A stretch of DNA of 64,000 bases from a virus (IMGVR_UViG_3300023184_000024:1-64000), one strand, 5' to 3'. Shown: positions 6,739-14,854, numbered from the stretch's first letter. Made by a program: numbers and translations. Notes: generated by a model from the letters alone, not told the origin.

Positions 6739-7153
6739 TATGAACTTATCTGTGGGGCATTGTCGTGGTACGAGTATGAGTCTTTGTGTCACAGTCAACG
6801 GTGAAGAAATTTACAAAGCTGACAGCATTGATGAGCCAACAATCATAATTGAGCATAGTGCAATACTACCATTGAGCTTGATTTTTGATGTTGGCAACAA
6901 AAGCGACTCAGACACTGTGATTGACAGCAATGGTAAAATACTAGAAGACAAGTTTATACAAGTAGATCGCTTGCTGTTGGACGGGCTAGATATAAAACCT
7001 TGGGTGTTACAAAGCCGAGTGTTTGAGTTTAACTCAAACAACGGCATGACCAAAACCAATTGCTTTGCTTACAATGGACAAGCCTCTATGAATGTTGAGC
7101 AAACTGATTTATTAAAATACTTTTTAGAATTGATGGTGAAAAATGATTACTAA
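6725..7153 (+). CDS. Hypothetical beta-rich protein (142 aa)
   Basis: The ATG at 6725 lies inside the last codons of the radical SAM gene (14-base overlap). The sequence alternates hydrophobic and polar residues (MSLCVTVNGEEIYKADSIDE, ILPLSLIFDVGNKSDSDT), suggesting a beta sandwich, perhaps carbohydrate binding. The end overlaps the glycosyltransferase-like gene by 11 bases. No family recognised; it is probably a partner of the neighbouring enzymes. Confidence 0.68.
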   Translation: MPKLSMNLSVGHCRGTSMSLCVTVNGEEIYKADSIDEPTIIIEHSAILPLSLIFDVGNKSDSDTVIDSNGKILEDKFIQVDRLLLDGLDIKPWVLQSRVFEFNSNNGMTKTNCFAYNGQASMNVEQTDLLKYFLELMVKNDY

Positions 7154-8294
7154 TTTTCGCGACGTAGTCGCTTATAAAAAATATGGGCGGCAGCCCAAAG
7201 ATTACCACATTGCTGGTATTATTAGAACCCAACTGATCTACGCAGTCAGAGATGCCCCGGTACAACAGCCCAAAGGCCCATACGTTGAACAAGCACTGGA
7301 ATTGATGTTTGGAAACATTGATTGGACAAACACATTTCACACACCCCACACCATAGTGATTGAAGAAACTGCTACCTCAGAACACTTGATGGGCATGCAC
7401 AATTGGATTCGCCGAAAATGCGCAAACATTGAAAACGTCACTGTGGTGATCACTGGAAATACCGGAGTGTGCGATTGGTGGAAGTCTTGGTGCACAGTTT
7501 TTAGAGAAAAATCTTTTAGAGTCATTGAATGGCCATTTCCTTACCGTACTTGGAATATCGATCGAGGGTTTGCACCGTCAGAAATACCCCCAACAATTGG
7601 GCCAAAAAATTTACAATATGTGTTTAGCTGTTATGGCGGAAGTTATTCCATCATTGACCGTTGTTATCTAATATTGAAACTTTGTAAGTTCTATAAATCT
7701 TCGGTGATTGATTATCTAGGAAAGTTTTGTACCAAACAAGAACTGTTAGACTATGTGGAATGGAAAAGTTATTACAGCAATCAAAATGAAATTGACGCCA
7801 TAGATAATCTATACGACCAATACATTGTCAATCAAGAGTATGCTAAACCATCATTGCCCAACTTGACTATTGTCAAATCTAAGGTCAACGAAGCCATCAA
7901 TTGGGACGGATTTCAGTGGGCAGTTGACCAAAAATGCTTTGCCGCCGTGGTCAGAGAAACCATCAACGATGATGTATTCCCCACTGTGTCAGAAAAAACC
8001 ACACGTAGTTTCTTGCATTTTTGCACAGTATTACCAACCGGATACAACGCAGTCAAAGATTTAGAAACTTTGGGATTTTGGTTCCCACACGACTTGATTG
8101 ACTACAGTTATCAATCACATGCTAGTTACATTGACCGAATAAACGGACTTTGCAAAAATTTAGAAAAGTTGCAAGCCCTTTTGGAGACAGGCGAATTACA
8201 GGACTACTACAACGATAATTTTGAAAAATATCAACACAATGCACTATTGGTTTTGGACATGTATCAGGACGCCGAACAGCAACTAAACACTTGA
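7143..8294 (+). CDS. Glycosyltransferase-like protein (383 aa)
   Basis: About residue 280 the segment SEKTTRSFLHFCTVLPTGYN, then LETLGFWFPHDLIDYSYQ, resembles the nucleotide-sugar-binding motif of fucosyltransferase-like (GT10-type) enzymes (T/S-EK-hydrophobic, then a LGF-F and D-Y pair). The N-terminal part is unassigned. It closes the operon of oxygenase, radical SAM enzyme and hypothetical protein, which suggests assembly of a modified glycan. Family assignment is tentative. Confidence 0.55.
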   Translation: MITNFRDVVAYKKYGRQPKDYHIAGIIRTQLIYAVRDAPVQQPKGPYVEQALELMFGNIDWTNTFHTPHTIVIEETATSEHLMGMHNWIRRKCANIENVTVVITGNTGVCDWWKSWCTVFREKSFRVIEWPFPYRTWNIDRGFAPSEIPPTIGPKNLQYVFSCYGGSYSIIDRCYLILKLCKFYKSSVIDYLGKFCTKQELLDYVEWKSYYSNQNEIDAIDNLYDQYIVNQEYAKPSLPNLTIVKSKVNEAINWDGFQWAVDQKCFAAVVRETINDDVFPTVSEKTTRSFLHFCTVLPTGYNAVKDLETLGFWFPHDLIDYSYQSHASYIDRINGLCKNLEKLQALLETGELQDYYNDNFEKYQHNALLVLDMYQDAEQQLNT

Positions 8295-8320
8295 CCGTTA
8301 AATAGCAGGTGTGTTATAAT
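8291..8320 (+). promoter_or_regulatory. sigma70-type promoter producing a leaderless start
   Basis: TTGACC at 8291-8296, 18-base spacer, TATAAT at 8315-8320. Only 5 bases separate the -10 box from the ATG at 8326, so the mRNA should begin at the start codon. Confidence 0.8.
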
Positions 8321-8325
8321 GAGAT

Positions 8326-8796
8326 ATGCTTAAAAAACTCATGCAATATTTTGGACGACACCGGGTGATCATGGATCGTGTGTCATCGGAACCTTATCTT
8401 GAGAGATACTATTTGTTCCTCAAAGATAGAAAACGGTTTCCGTTTAATGTGTTCCTGCACAAGTTCCTTAAAAGTGATCCTGACGATGTGCACGATCATC
8501 CATGGCCTTACGCTACAATTATTTTAAAAGGTGGTTATTATGAATGGGTGGCAAAATTTAACTCCTTGGGAGAAAAGATCGGTGAAGAAAGAATGTGGCG
8601 TGGTCCTGGCCATTTCCGTGTATGTAGTGCTACTTCTTATCATCGTATTGAACTTAAAGCAGGAACAGACTGCTGGACTTTGTTCATGCCAGGTCCACAA
8701 CGTAGAGAATGGGGTTTCTTAGTTGACAACAAATGGCTACACAATGAAGATTATCTTGCACAGCAAATTGCAAATAAATTAAAGGAAACAGCATAA
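8326..8796 (+). CDS. Cupin-like protein (156 aa)
   Basis: The core SDPDDVHDHPWPYATIILKG, then YEWV, and the later HRIEL and WTLFMPGPQRREWGF fit the two conserved boxes of a small cupin barrel; the His-rich HDHP would bind a metal. Cupins of this size act as isomerases, dioxygenases or sugar-binding proteins. The gene has its own promoter with no room for a Shine-Dalgarno site, so translation is probably leaderless. It follows the glycan-type operon directly. Confidence 0.72.
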   Translation: MLKKLMQYFGRHRVIMDRVSSEPYLERYYLFLKDRKRFPFNVFLHKFLKSDPDDVHDHPWPYATIILKGGYYEWVAKFNSLGEKIGEERMWRGPGHFRVCSATSYHRIELKAGTDCWTLFMPGPQRREWGFLVDNKWLHNEDYLAQQIANKLKETA

Positions 8797-8972
8797 TGCA
8801 ACAGTTTACACTCACACGCAAGCAAGTTGAAGAAATTTATCGTATATTCAAAGATAATGGTGATGCATTGACCCAAGTTGAAATCTTGGTTGAAAGCACA
8901 AATGGCATTGGGCCCACGATGACTGTGGAATACTCGGCCACACTTGATATAACTGACACGGAGAATTGGTAA
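8796..8972 (+). CDS. Small hypothetical protein (58 aa)
   Basis: The ATG overlaps the cupin stop by one base (TAATG); an AAAGGAAA ribosome site lies 11 bases upstream. The product begins MQQFTLTRKQVEEIYRIFKD, a helical segment, then a beta pair (VEILVES, MTVEYSATLDI). It ends in another TAATG junction with the next gene. Function unknown. Confidence 0.62.
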   Translation: MQQFTLTRKQVEEIYRIFKDNGDALTQVEILVESTNGIGPTMTVEYSATLDITDTENW

Positions 8973-9703
8973 TGAAAGTTTACATTGGCAACTATCGAGA
9001 TCACTGGATCTCCCCTTACACCATGTTGGACTACATGTTCTTCTGGACTGACTGGAGCAAGTGTGCTCGTTGGAAACTTCTGCAAACATTAGAAGACGAG
9101 GGCCGAGAAAAATCTGTGTACGTGGAACGTCCAGATTGGTGCGAACCGTGGAGTGATCGACTGGAACCTATCAGTAAAGCTATTCAGTGGGTGTTGGATC
9201 TTGTGCATCCTAAAATTAACTATGTGAAAATTGACTACTACGACACCTGGAGCATGGATCACACTTTAAGTCCCATCATTCTGCCCATGTTGCGACAACT
9301 CAAAGAAAAAAAGCACGGTTCTCCGCTGGTAGACGATGACGATGTGCCCGAAGGCCAGGGTCTGCGTAGCACCGAAGCAGGCCCCAAAGAAAACGAGTGG
9401 GACATAGATGAAAATCACTTTAAACGTTGGGACTGGGTCATGAACGAAATGATCTTTGCATTTGAGTGCAAGGTTGATGATTCATGGCAGGATGCCTACC
9501 GCGAAGGTGAAATTGACTGGATCAGTGTTCCGGTGGATGCTGCCGGCAATGAAGTCCCTAAAGGCGAACACAAATACTACCAAATGAAAGATGGACCTAA
9601 AAATACCTACAAGTGCGACTATGAAGGTATGAAAAAGGTTGAAGACCGTATTCAAAACGGCTTCCGCTTGTTTGGCAAATACTACCAGGGCTTGTGGGAT
9701 TGA
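8972..9703 (+). CDS. Conserved phage hypothetical protein (243 aa)
   Basis: The ATG at 8972 overlaps the upstream stop by one base. The sequence opens MKVYIGNYRDHWISPYTMLD and contains YYDTWSMDHTLSPIILPML and WDWVMNEMIFAFECK. I recall proteins of this style in several T4-like and other phages without known function. It is Trp/Tyr/Asp rich, soluble and without a membrane span. Confidence 0.72.
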   Translation: MKVYIGNYRDHWISPYTMLDYMFFWTDWSKCARWKLLQTLEDEGREKSVYVERPDWCEPWSDRLEPISKAIQWVLDLVHPKINYVKIDYYDTWSMDHTLSPIILPMLRQLKEKKHGSPLVDDDDVPEGQGLRSTEAGPKENEWDIDENHFKRWDWVMNEMIFAFECKVDDSWQDAYREGEIDWISVPVDAAGNEVPKGEHKYYQMKDGPKNTYKCDYEGMKKVEDRIQNGFRLFGKYYQGLWD

Positions 9704-9957
9704 TGATTAATTTTATTACTGCAAGTCCCATGGATTATACTGTGGGCATGTTAAACAAAAAACGTACCCCAAATTTTAGCCTTACATCGACGCAATATGC
9801 ACAGTGGAAAAAACGCTACACGTTTGATGGACTGCGAGGGGCAAAATACGGTCAGAGTTTTTGCCAACAATTTGACATTGTAGATAATATCTTACAATAT
9901 TGTTTACCCCCACTTGATGCTGATAGCTATATACAGGAACATTATATTGTCGAATGA
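9703..9957 (+). CDS. Hypothetical protein (84 aa)
   Basis: The ATG at 9703 overlaps the previous stop by one base (TGATG). The product is a small soluble protein with aromatic residues (SSTQYAQWKKRYTFDG-like region, then YGQSFCQQFDIVDNILQY). No family recognised. It overlaps the next gene by 4 bases. Confidence 0.6.
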   Translation: MINFITASPMDYTVGMLNKKRTPNFSLTSTQYAQWKKRYTFDGLRGAKYGQSFCQQFDIVDNILQYCLPPLDADSYIQEHYIVE

Positions 9958-10208
9958 CCGTTGCCCATCCTGTACATGAAGCCCGCCCCACTGCTTCCTT
10001 GCGGAGCAAAGAAAGTTTTCCTTTTGTACAGGAAATAATAAAACCATACGGTGAGTTGGATTCAATTATTGCCTGGTGTAAATCTGAATGCAGAGACATC
10101 TGGCGCTGGCAATTGTTGGATATAAGTTCGGATACATGTCCCGGAAAGTATCGTTTTTACTTTGATTCGGACCTAGATTGTTCGGCATTCATTATAAAAT
10201 GGTGCTAA
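9954..10208 (+). CDS. Small protein with a C-terminal Trp-ending domain (84 aa)
   Basis: The C-terminus (RWQLLDISSD, then YRFYFDSDLDCSAFIIKWC) has the pattern of aromatic strand, F-x-D/N-x-x-D, and hydrophobic-W ending. This pattern also appears at the ends of the proteins at 20982-21206 and 57305-57604. The family looks widespread in marine T4-like phages; the function is unknown to me. Confidence 0.65.
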   Translation: MTVAHPVHEARPTASLRSKESFPFVQEIIKPYGELDSIIAWCKSECRDIWRWQLLDISSDTCPGKYRFYFDSDLDCSAFIIKWC

Positions 10209-10226
10209 AACCCACAGTTATTGTGG

Positions 10227-10255
10227 TTGACCAGTAATTCCCTTTATTGTATACT
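10227..10255 (+). promoter_or_regulatory. sigma70-type promoter
   Basis: TTGACC at 10227-10232, 17-base spacer, TATACT at 10250-10255, then the repeated TTGTAT at +1. A small hairpin, CCACA/TGTGG (10212-10226), precedes it. It drives the ParB-like gene at 10305. Confidence 0.82.
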
Positions 10256-10304
10256 TGTATTTGTGTAGTTAATACACATCACAATTTAACTTTTGGAGTA
10301 CTTT

Positions 10305-11378
10305 ATGACTAAGCGACTATCGCGCCTATTGTCTGAGGTTGCCGCAGAAGTCCTGACAGAGCTCAAGGACAAGCACAATTTCACCGACAAAGAACTAGAC
10401 CGTATCAAAGCCCGTATCAAATCTACCGGGTACGGATTTCCCATTGGACTAGCACTGATGGACATCACTGACATTTGGATCGACTATGAAGTTCAGCGTG
10501 ACGTCATTGTCAAGCATGTGCTCAACATCATTCGAAAATTTGATCCAAGGATTGTTGGTGCGGCCAGTTGTGTGAGACTTCCTAAAAGCAAGTTTCCCAA
10601 CAGATACTATGCATATGATGGACAGCACCGAAGCCTGGCAATGTGGATTTTAGGCTACACTCATATCCCTGCCTGCTATGTTGAAACAGACAATGAACGT
10701 TTTGCCAGTGAAGCATTTGAGATTCTCAACGACTCTGGTATCAAGAAAATCGGCAAGCCGGACCTACATCGTATTCGCTTGAATCTTGTGGACAAGGGCA
10801 GTGAAGACAAAGCCAATTTACAGGCTAGAACTTTGCAGGATCAGTTTGACATCACAGATGTGGACTTGCAAGAATCTGCACATAGGGAGAACCCAAAGAA
10901 GTGCGGCCCTAATCAACACTGGTTCAGTCACTTTGACTATGCTTACAAAGGCATCAAACAAGATGCCAGCGGTGAAGTGATCAAAGACATTCTCACAGCA
11001 ATTAAAACTGTGTTTCCAGAGCAAGATGAAATTGACCAAGGTGTTTACATTGGACTGTTGCAGTTGGCAAACCTCAACAAAGAGCTGGTACTCAAACAGC
11101 CTGCCAATTGGATGATACAGATCTTGCGTGACGGTGTGGCCAAGTCGTTTACATCCAGCCACATGGCACATGATATGTCCAAGGCCCAGTGGAAACACGC
11201 CATTGGATCGTGGAGTGCCCCGGATGCCATGAGCAAGTTCCTGCGTGAGATGTACAAACTGCATGGCGGCAAATTGATTGTGCCCACACAAGGACGTGGC
11301 ATGGGTATCCTACCCGACGAAGACGGCAGAACATTCTTGTGTGATGCCATCAAGCCTGCATTGAAAGGACTAGTATGA
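10305..11378 (+). CDS. ParB/Srx-like nuclease-domain protein (357 aa)
   Basis: Start at ATG 10305, with GGAG 9 bases upstream. The segment DIWIDYEVQRDVIVKHVLNI, the linker, and YAYDGQHRSLAMWILGYTHI (about residues 100-120) match the ParB-N/sulfiredoxin fold, in which DGQHR is the phosphate-binding or nuclease box. The C-terminal 230 residues are helical and unassigned. Phage proteins of this type may nick DNA or act as regulators. It overlaps the next gene by 4 bases. Confidence 0.75.
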   Translation: MTKRLSRLLSEVAAEVLTELKDKHNFTDKELDRIKARIKSTGYGFPIGLALMDITDIWIDYEVQRDVIVKHVLNIIRKFDPRIVGAASCVRLPKSKFPNRYYAYDGQHRSLAMWILGYTHIPACYVETDNERFASEAFEILNDSGIKKIGKPDLHRIRLNLVDKGSEDKANLQARTLQDQFDITDVDLQESAHRENPKKCGPNQHWFSHFDYAYKGIKQDASGEVIKDILTAIKTVFPEQDEIDQGVYIGLLQLANLNKELVLKQPANWMIQILRDGVAKSFTSSHMAHDMSKAQWKHAIGSWSAPDAMSKFLREMYKLHGGKLIVPTQGRGMGILPDEDGRTFLCDAIKPALKGLV

Positions 11379-11926
11379 GCTTGCAAAAATTAGTGGAAAG
11401 TTTTGTCCCTGTTAACTACAGTCGTGTGCAACGTGGAGAAAAATCTTATCGAGAGTCTTTGGCTTTCACTGTAAGCGAACTTGAGCGACTGGTTCCTATG
11501 TACAAGGCTCAGACCACAGTGGACCAAACTGCTCGTCAGATTCGAGACAGCATGGATCATCAAATCCGTAGATACCATGACTATGCTATCAAAGGATCAA
11601 TCGGTGCTCACTATCGCGAGGTTGGAGTAGATCCTAAAAAATGTGTGTTTGAACATGTTATTCCGCTGGCCAAACTTAGAGATATGATGTTGCAAGGTAT
11701 CTTGACAGTGCCACAAGCATTGAACGCACCAACTTGTTTGATCAGTATACACAATGACGAGATACTGCGAGAAGAAGGGCATGTGAGTTCAAGTCCCGAC
11801 TACTGGCATTTTTTCGACAGGTATGCGGTGTTCGACGATACTCGCTTTACCACTTACACTGGTGAGGAGATCTCTGATCCACATGCATGGACCTTGGAAA
11901 AGCATTTTGAGTATTTCAACGCCTAG
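11375..11926 (+). CDS. Conserved phage protein, possibly HNH/His-Me nuclease-like (183 aa)
   Basis: The segment KCVFEHVIPLAKLRDMMLQG, followed by PTCLISIHNDEILREEG, resembles an EHV-P core with a later H/N box, as in some degenerate HNH-type proteins, but a full HNH motif is not evident. It is translationally coupled to the ParB-like gene. The two may form a nuclease or regulator pair. The stop lies inside a perfect palindrome (11918-11931). Confidence 0.55.
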   Translation: MSLQKLVESFVPVNYSRVQRGEKSYRESLAFTVSELERLVPMYKAQTTVDQTARQIRDSMDHQIRRYHDYAIKGSIGAHYREVGVDPKKCVFEHVIPLAKLRDMMLQGILTVPQALNAPTCLISIHNDEILREEGHVSSSPDYWHFFDRYAVFDDTRFTTYTGEEISDPHAWTLEKHFEYFNA

Positions 11927-11931
11927 GCGTT
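11918..11931. repeat. Perfect 14-base palindrome
   Basis: AACGCCTAGGCGTT covers the TAG stop of the preceding gene and lies 16 bases before the promoter at 11947. It could be a dimeric-repressor operator, or be coincidental. Confidence 0.5.
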
Positions 11932-11946
11932 AGTTATCCAATTATA

Positions 11947-11975
11947 TTGACCTCATTAACAGGGTTTATTATAAT
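11947..11975 (+). promoter_or_regulatory. sigma70-type promoter with long structured leader
   Basis: TTGACC at 11947-11952, 17-base spacer, TATAAT at 11970-11975. About 100 bases of leader follow before the ATG at 12084, with a possible stem CAGCGGC/GCCGTTG at about 12017-12047. The leader is long compared with the other promoters here. Confidence 0.8.
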
Positions 11976-12083
11976 AAAAATTTGCCATACATAAATTTAC
12001 GTCTCTAAAAAGACCACAGCGGCTTTTGTATATTTTCGGGCCGTTGGTGTTGGAAAGCCAGCATTTAACCTAAAGGAACCAAA

Positions 12084-12650
12084 ATGAAAAAATATATGCA
12101 AAAGGCATTGCATCTTGCAATGTTTGCACTTATCGCCTTCACAGGCATTACCGTGGTGACATACACCACACAAACCAAGTTTGATAGATTGCGAGCAGAT
12201 TTACCTGGTGATGTTTCAACCATTGGTGACTTTAAGGCCGCACTACGAGACAAAGAACGCAGGATGCAGTGCATGACACAAAATGTGTACTGGGAAGCAG
12301 CCAGTGAACCAGCAGAAGGTAAAATTGCAGTGGCTCAGGTTGTAATGAATCGTGTGGCCAGTGGCAAGTACCCTGCAGACCCTTGCCAGGTAGTGCACCA
12401 AAAGAATGTGGTGTACGAAAGAGTACTGTGTCAGTTTAGTTGGTATTGTGAAAACACCAGCAAGACCAGACCAGTGCATAAAAAGCTCTGGGCCGAAAGC
12501 GAAGAAGCAGTAAAGATGGTCATGATTGATGGCTTTAGATTGCCCGAACTCAAAGACGCATTGTACTATCACGCCGACTATGTAAACCCACAGTGGAACA
12601 AAAAACGTGTGACAAAGATTGGCCGACATATTTTTTACAAGGATATCTAA
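12084..12650 (+). CDS. SleB-type cell-wall hydrolase with N-terminal membrane anchor (188 aa)
   Basis: Residues 9-28 form a signal anchor. The Hydrolase_2/SleB pattern follows: CMTQNVYWEAASEPAEGKIA, AVAQVVMNRV, YPADPCQVV and CQFSWYCE. Glu71 in the WEAxxE box is the likely catalytic acid. SleB-like enzymes are lytic transglycosylases acting on peptidoglycan. It is separate from the GH19 endolysin at 53095. Together with the 3-span membrane protein after it, it may act at infection onset, in superinfection exclusion or in lysis control. AAAGGAA precedes the start. Confidence 0.85.
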   Translation: MKKYMQKALHLAMFALIAFTGITVVTYTTQTKFDRLRADLPGDVSTIGDFKAALRDKERRMQCMTQNVYWEAASEPAEGKIAVAQVVMNRVASGKYPADPCQVVHQKNVVYERVLCQFSWYCENTSKTRPVHKKLWAESEEAVKMVMIDGFRLPELKDALYYHADYVNPQWNKKRVTKIGRHIFYKDI

Positions 12651-12956
12651 ATGAAAAACTTTGACATTGAAAAAACAGTAACTTGGTTGCAAGAGTGGAT
12701 GGCTCCCGTTTCAGCAAAGACTCTGGGATGGTTGGCTGTGCTGTTGTTACACGCCGCAACTTTGCCCACGTTACTGGCCATCCTTACTGGTCTTAGCGAT
12801 CGCATGCCCAGTGTAGACATGGTGTTGTTGACCTGGGCTGGCTTGGTTGCTATGTTTGCGCAGGCCTGTGTGCAACGCAACTTTCTGAACATTGTGACCA
12901 TTGCTCTGGGCTTTATGATCCAAGCCAGTCTAATGGTGTTGATATTCTTTAAATAA
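12651..12956 (+). CDS. Membrane protein with three predicted spans (101 aa)
   Basis: It starts directly after the SleB stop. Hydrophobic segments lie at about residues 24-45, 54-72 and 77-100. Size, topology and position after a peptidoglycan hydrolase would fit a holin-like protein. A better holin candidate exists at 56063, so the lysis role is uncertain. Confidence 0.6.
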   Translation: MKNFDIEKTVTWLQEWMAPVSAKTLGWLAVLLLHAATLPTLLAILTGLSDRMPSVDMVLLTWAGLVAMFAQACVQRNFLNIVTIALGFMIQASLMVLIFFK

Positions 12957-12975
12957 TTGCTTAAAAATTAGACAA

Positions 12976-12991
12976 TGTTGTGTAAAAACAA
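12976..12991. other. Small inverted repeat ahead of promoter
   Basis: GTTGTGTAAAAACAAC repeats the arms and A-rich loop of the element at 1318-1336 and is likewise followed by TTTCGGTTGAC-type sequence. No U-tract is seen. Possible shared operator or upstream element. Confidence 0.35.
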
Positions 12992-13005
12992 CACTTAAAT
13001 TTCGG

Positions 13006-13034
13006 TTGACTCAATATTCCTTTTTTGCTACAAT
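13006..13034 (+). promoter_or_regulatory. sigma70-type promoter
   Basis: TTGACT at 13006-13011, 17-base spacer, TACAAT at 13029-13034. It is followed by ACAAGGAG before the ATG at 13065. Confidence 0.82.
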
Positions 13035-13064
13035 AGAAGCATATTAAGAAACAAGGAGTCATTG

Positions 13065-13763
13065 ATGTATTCATATTACCGCCCCGGCTTCAGTGCAAAA
13101 CGCAAAGTGATCAATGGAATCAAATTCTCTCTGGACAATGTATGGGGTGCGGCAGTAGCGGCACAACGTGTTAACGGCGAGTACGTCAAAGAAGATAAGA
13201 TCAATATCAATGAAGATGGGTCTCATGAAACTCTCAAGAAGCGCAATCGTGACATCATGATGGACTTCCTGGCTGTACCCGGAACCATCACTGACGAAGA
13301 TCGTGCAACTGGTCGCGAATGCCGTAGATTCTTACAAAATGATCTTACCTTCCGAGCTCTCAAAGGTCAGCTGAGTGCATTTGATGCAAGTGTCAGCAAG
13401 GTAGTGGCTGTGGAAGAAGAATTTGACAGTGTGCAACATCGCCTAGAACTGGCTGTGGTTGCATGCCTGCCACAGAGCCATCAACGTGCAATAGTACGCC
13501 AGTCGATCCAGGATCGTGTTCGCAATGCCGGCGGCTATATTGGTAATGTCAGCGACAAAGTTGCATTGGACGCAGAAGTTGTGAGCGCCAATTGGAGCAA
13601 CATATACAACATTTTTTGGGTTACTGCAATTACTCAAGATAATCAAGCTTTGTTTTTCAGCTACAAATCCCAGCTGAACTCGGGCGTCCAAATCAAATTA
13701 GTTGGTACGGTGAAAGCTCACCGTGACAACAAAACTCAACTCAACCGTGTCAAGGTAATTTAA
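13065..13763 (+). CDS. Conserved phage hypothetical protein (232 aa)
   Basis: ATG 13065 is preferred over TTG 13062 because of the AAGGAG spacing. The N-terminus (MYSYYRPGFSAKRKVINGIK, then FSLDNVWGAAVAAQRVNGEY) and the C-terminal strand-rich part (QALFFSYKSQLNSGVQIKLV, then GTVKAH) suggest a beta-barrel tail, perhaps OB-like. A middle helical segment (QHRLELAVVACLPQSHQR) separates them. It may bind nucleic acid, but no motif proves this. Confidence 0.7.
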   Translation: MYSYYRPGFSAKRKVINGIKFSLDNVWGAAVAAQRVNGEYVKEDKININEDGSHETLKKRNRDIMMDFLAVPGTITDEDRATGRECRRFLQNDLTFRALKGQLSAFDASVSKVVAVEEEFDSVQHRLELAVVACLPQSHQRAIVRQSIQDRVRNAGGYIGNVSDKVALDAEVVSANWSNIYNIFWVTAITQDNQALFFSYKSQLNSGVQIKLVGTVKAHRDNKTQLNRVKVI

Positions 13764-14000
13764 ATGAATAAAAGACCCATTACATTAACAAATCTAACAC
13801 CACACCAAGTTGATCTATTAGATCAAATGTGGGCACTGGAAAGCATGGAAGAAGTTGAAGAATGGATGCTCACATTGAGTGCTCGAGATCGTGTGTTAAG
13901 CTCGACCCTGATGCAAATGGTTATGCAAGAGATGGTTGAGGAGTTGGCAGTCGAAGATCTAAGTTTGGCCAATGACTATCTAAAACGTTTTCAATTATGA
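13764..14000 (+). CDS. Small acidic helical protein (78 aa)
   Basis: It starts immediately after the preceding stop. It is rich in Glu, Met and Leu (MWALESMEEVEEWMLTL, MQMVMQEMVEELAVED) and should be all helical. It overlaps the next gene by 4 bases. No family recognised. Confidence 0.65.
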   Translation: MNKRPITLTNLTPHQVDLLDQMWALESMEEVEEWMLTLSARDRVLSSTLMQMVMQEMVEELAVEDLSLANDYLKRFQL

Positions 14001-14338
14001 ACTACAAAGAACATCAATTCTTGGTTATGTGGGACTGTAATGGTCTTGAGTATGTGGCCGATGTCACTGCTGATCAACAACGTGTGACTTGGGAAAAGCT
14101 TCAAGGCAAAGAAACACCAAGACATTCGTATGCAAACCCATATCATTTGAAGCTTAGGGCACAGTTTAATTCGCAACGTCACTACGAGATCTACACATTC
14201 AATGCTGTCGAAGGCATTGGTGAACAAGAAATCCGTGACATGTTTGAAAACGATCCGCAGATGGCCGCAGACACCATTCGTAGAATAGGACATTGTATTC
14301 ACAGCGACCGTGCCACGGAACAAGTCACAATTCGCTAA
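13997..14338 (+). CDS. Hypothetical protein (113 aa)
   Basis: The ATG overlaps the preceding stop (ATGA). The N-terminal strand pattern HQFLVMWDCNGLEYVADVT is followed by a basic stretch and NDPQMAADTIRRIGHCIHSD near the end. It is a soluble protein in the same operon as its neighbours; function unknown. Confidence 0.65.
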   Translation: MNYKEHQFLVMWDCNGLEYVADVTADQQRVTWEKLQGKETPRHSYANPYHLKLRAQFNSQRHYEIYTFNAVEGIGEQEIRDMFENDPQMAADTIRRIGHCIHSDRATEQVTIR

Positions 14339-14377
14339 ATGAAGTTCAAACGTCAACAAGCAAAAGAAAGATTAGAT

Positions 14378-14797
14378 ATGGGACTTGACATGTATGCATA
14401 CGTGGCCGCCAAGGCAGGCCAACAACGAGAATACGACGGCGCCAGCTGGGACGACGTCGCTAAAGATATTGTAAACAACGCAGTTTCTAAACCTCGTGAG
14501 ATTGCTTACTGGCGTAAACATCCGAACCTGCATGGTTGGATGGAACAACTGTGGAATCGACGTAATGGAGGCAATCAAGACGGTGGCCCTTTCAATGGCG
14601 TTGAGTTGGAACTGACTTACGAAGACTTAGAGGCTCTTGAGTTAGATGTCATTGCTGGTACTCTACCCGAAACCACTGGATTCTTCTTTGGCAACGACTC
14701 TGATGCCCATTATCGTAACGACGACCTTGAGTTTATCAAGCTTGCCCGTGCAGAATTGTTCATGGGTTTGCATGTTTTCTACAACAGTAGTTGGTAA
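14378..14797 (+). CDS. Conserved phage protein of the MGLDMYxY type (139 aa)
   Basis: I place the start at ATG 14378 because related phage proteins typically begin MGLDMYAY; ATG 14339 would add 13 residues and lacks an evident Shine-Dalgarno site. Conserved-looking blocks are IAYWRKHPNLHGWMEQLW, FNGVELELTYEDLEAL and LPETTGFFFGND, ending GLHVFYNSSW. The family is common in phages of many hosts, but no biochemical function is established as far as I know. Confidence 0.72.
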   Translation: MGLDMYAYVAAKAGQQREYDGASWDDVAKDIVNNAVSKPREIAYWRKHPNLHGWMEQLWNRRNGGNQDGGPFNGVELELTYEDLEALELDVIAGTLPETTGFFFGNDSDAHYRNDDLEFIKLARAELFMGLHVFYNSSW

Positions 14798-14825
14798 GTG
14801 CTTACTAACATGTTTAAAATAACGG

Positions 14826-14854
14826 TTGACCAATTATTGCTTATTTGCTATAAT
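14826..14854 (+). promoter_or_regulatory. sigma70-type promoter (upstream member of a tandem pair)
   Basis: TTGACC at 14826-14831, 17-base spacer, TATAAT at 14849-14854. An ATG follows 6 bases after the -10 box (14861), but its frame runs through the next promoter and is probably not a gene. It lies 111 bases upstream of a near-copy at 14937. Confidence 0.82.

Noticed and set aside
7086-7349. An 87-codon minus-strand ORF across the junction of two plus-strand genes
   Set aside because: It lies wholly antisense to two well-supported overlapping genes and lacks a ribosome site.
11976-12083. Possible riboswitch in the long leader of the SleB-like gene
   Set aside because: Only one weak stem is visible and no known riboswitch core was recognised.
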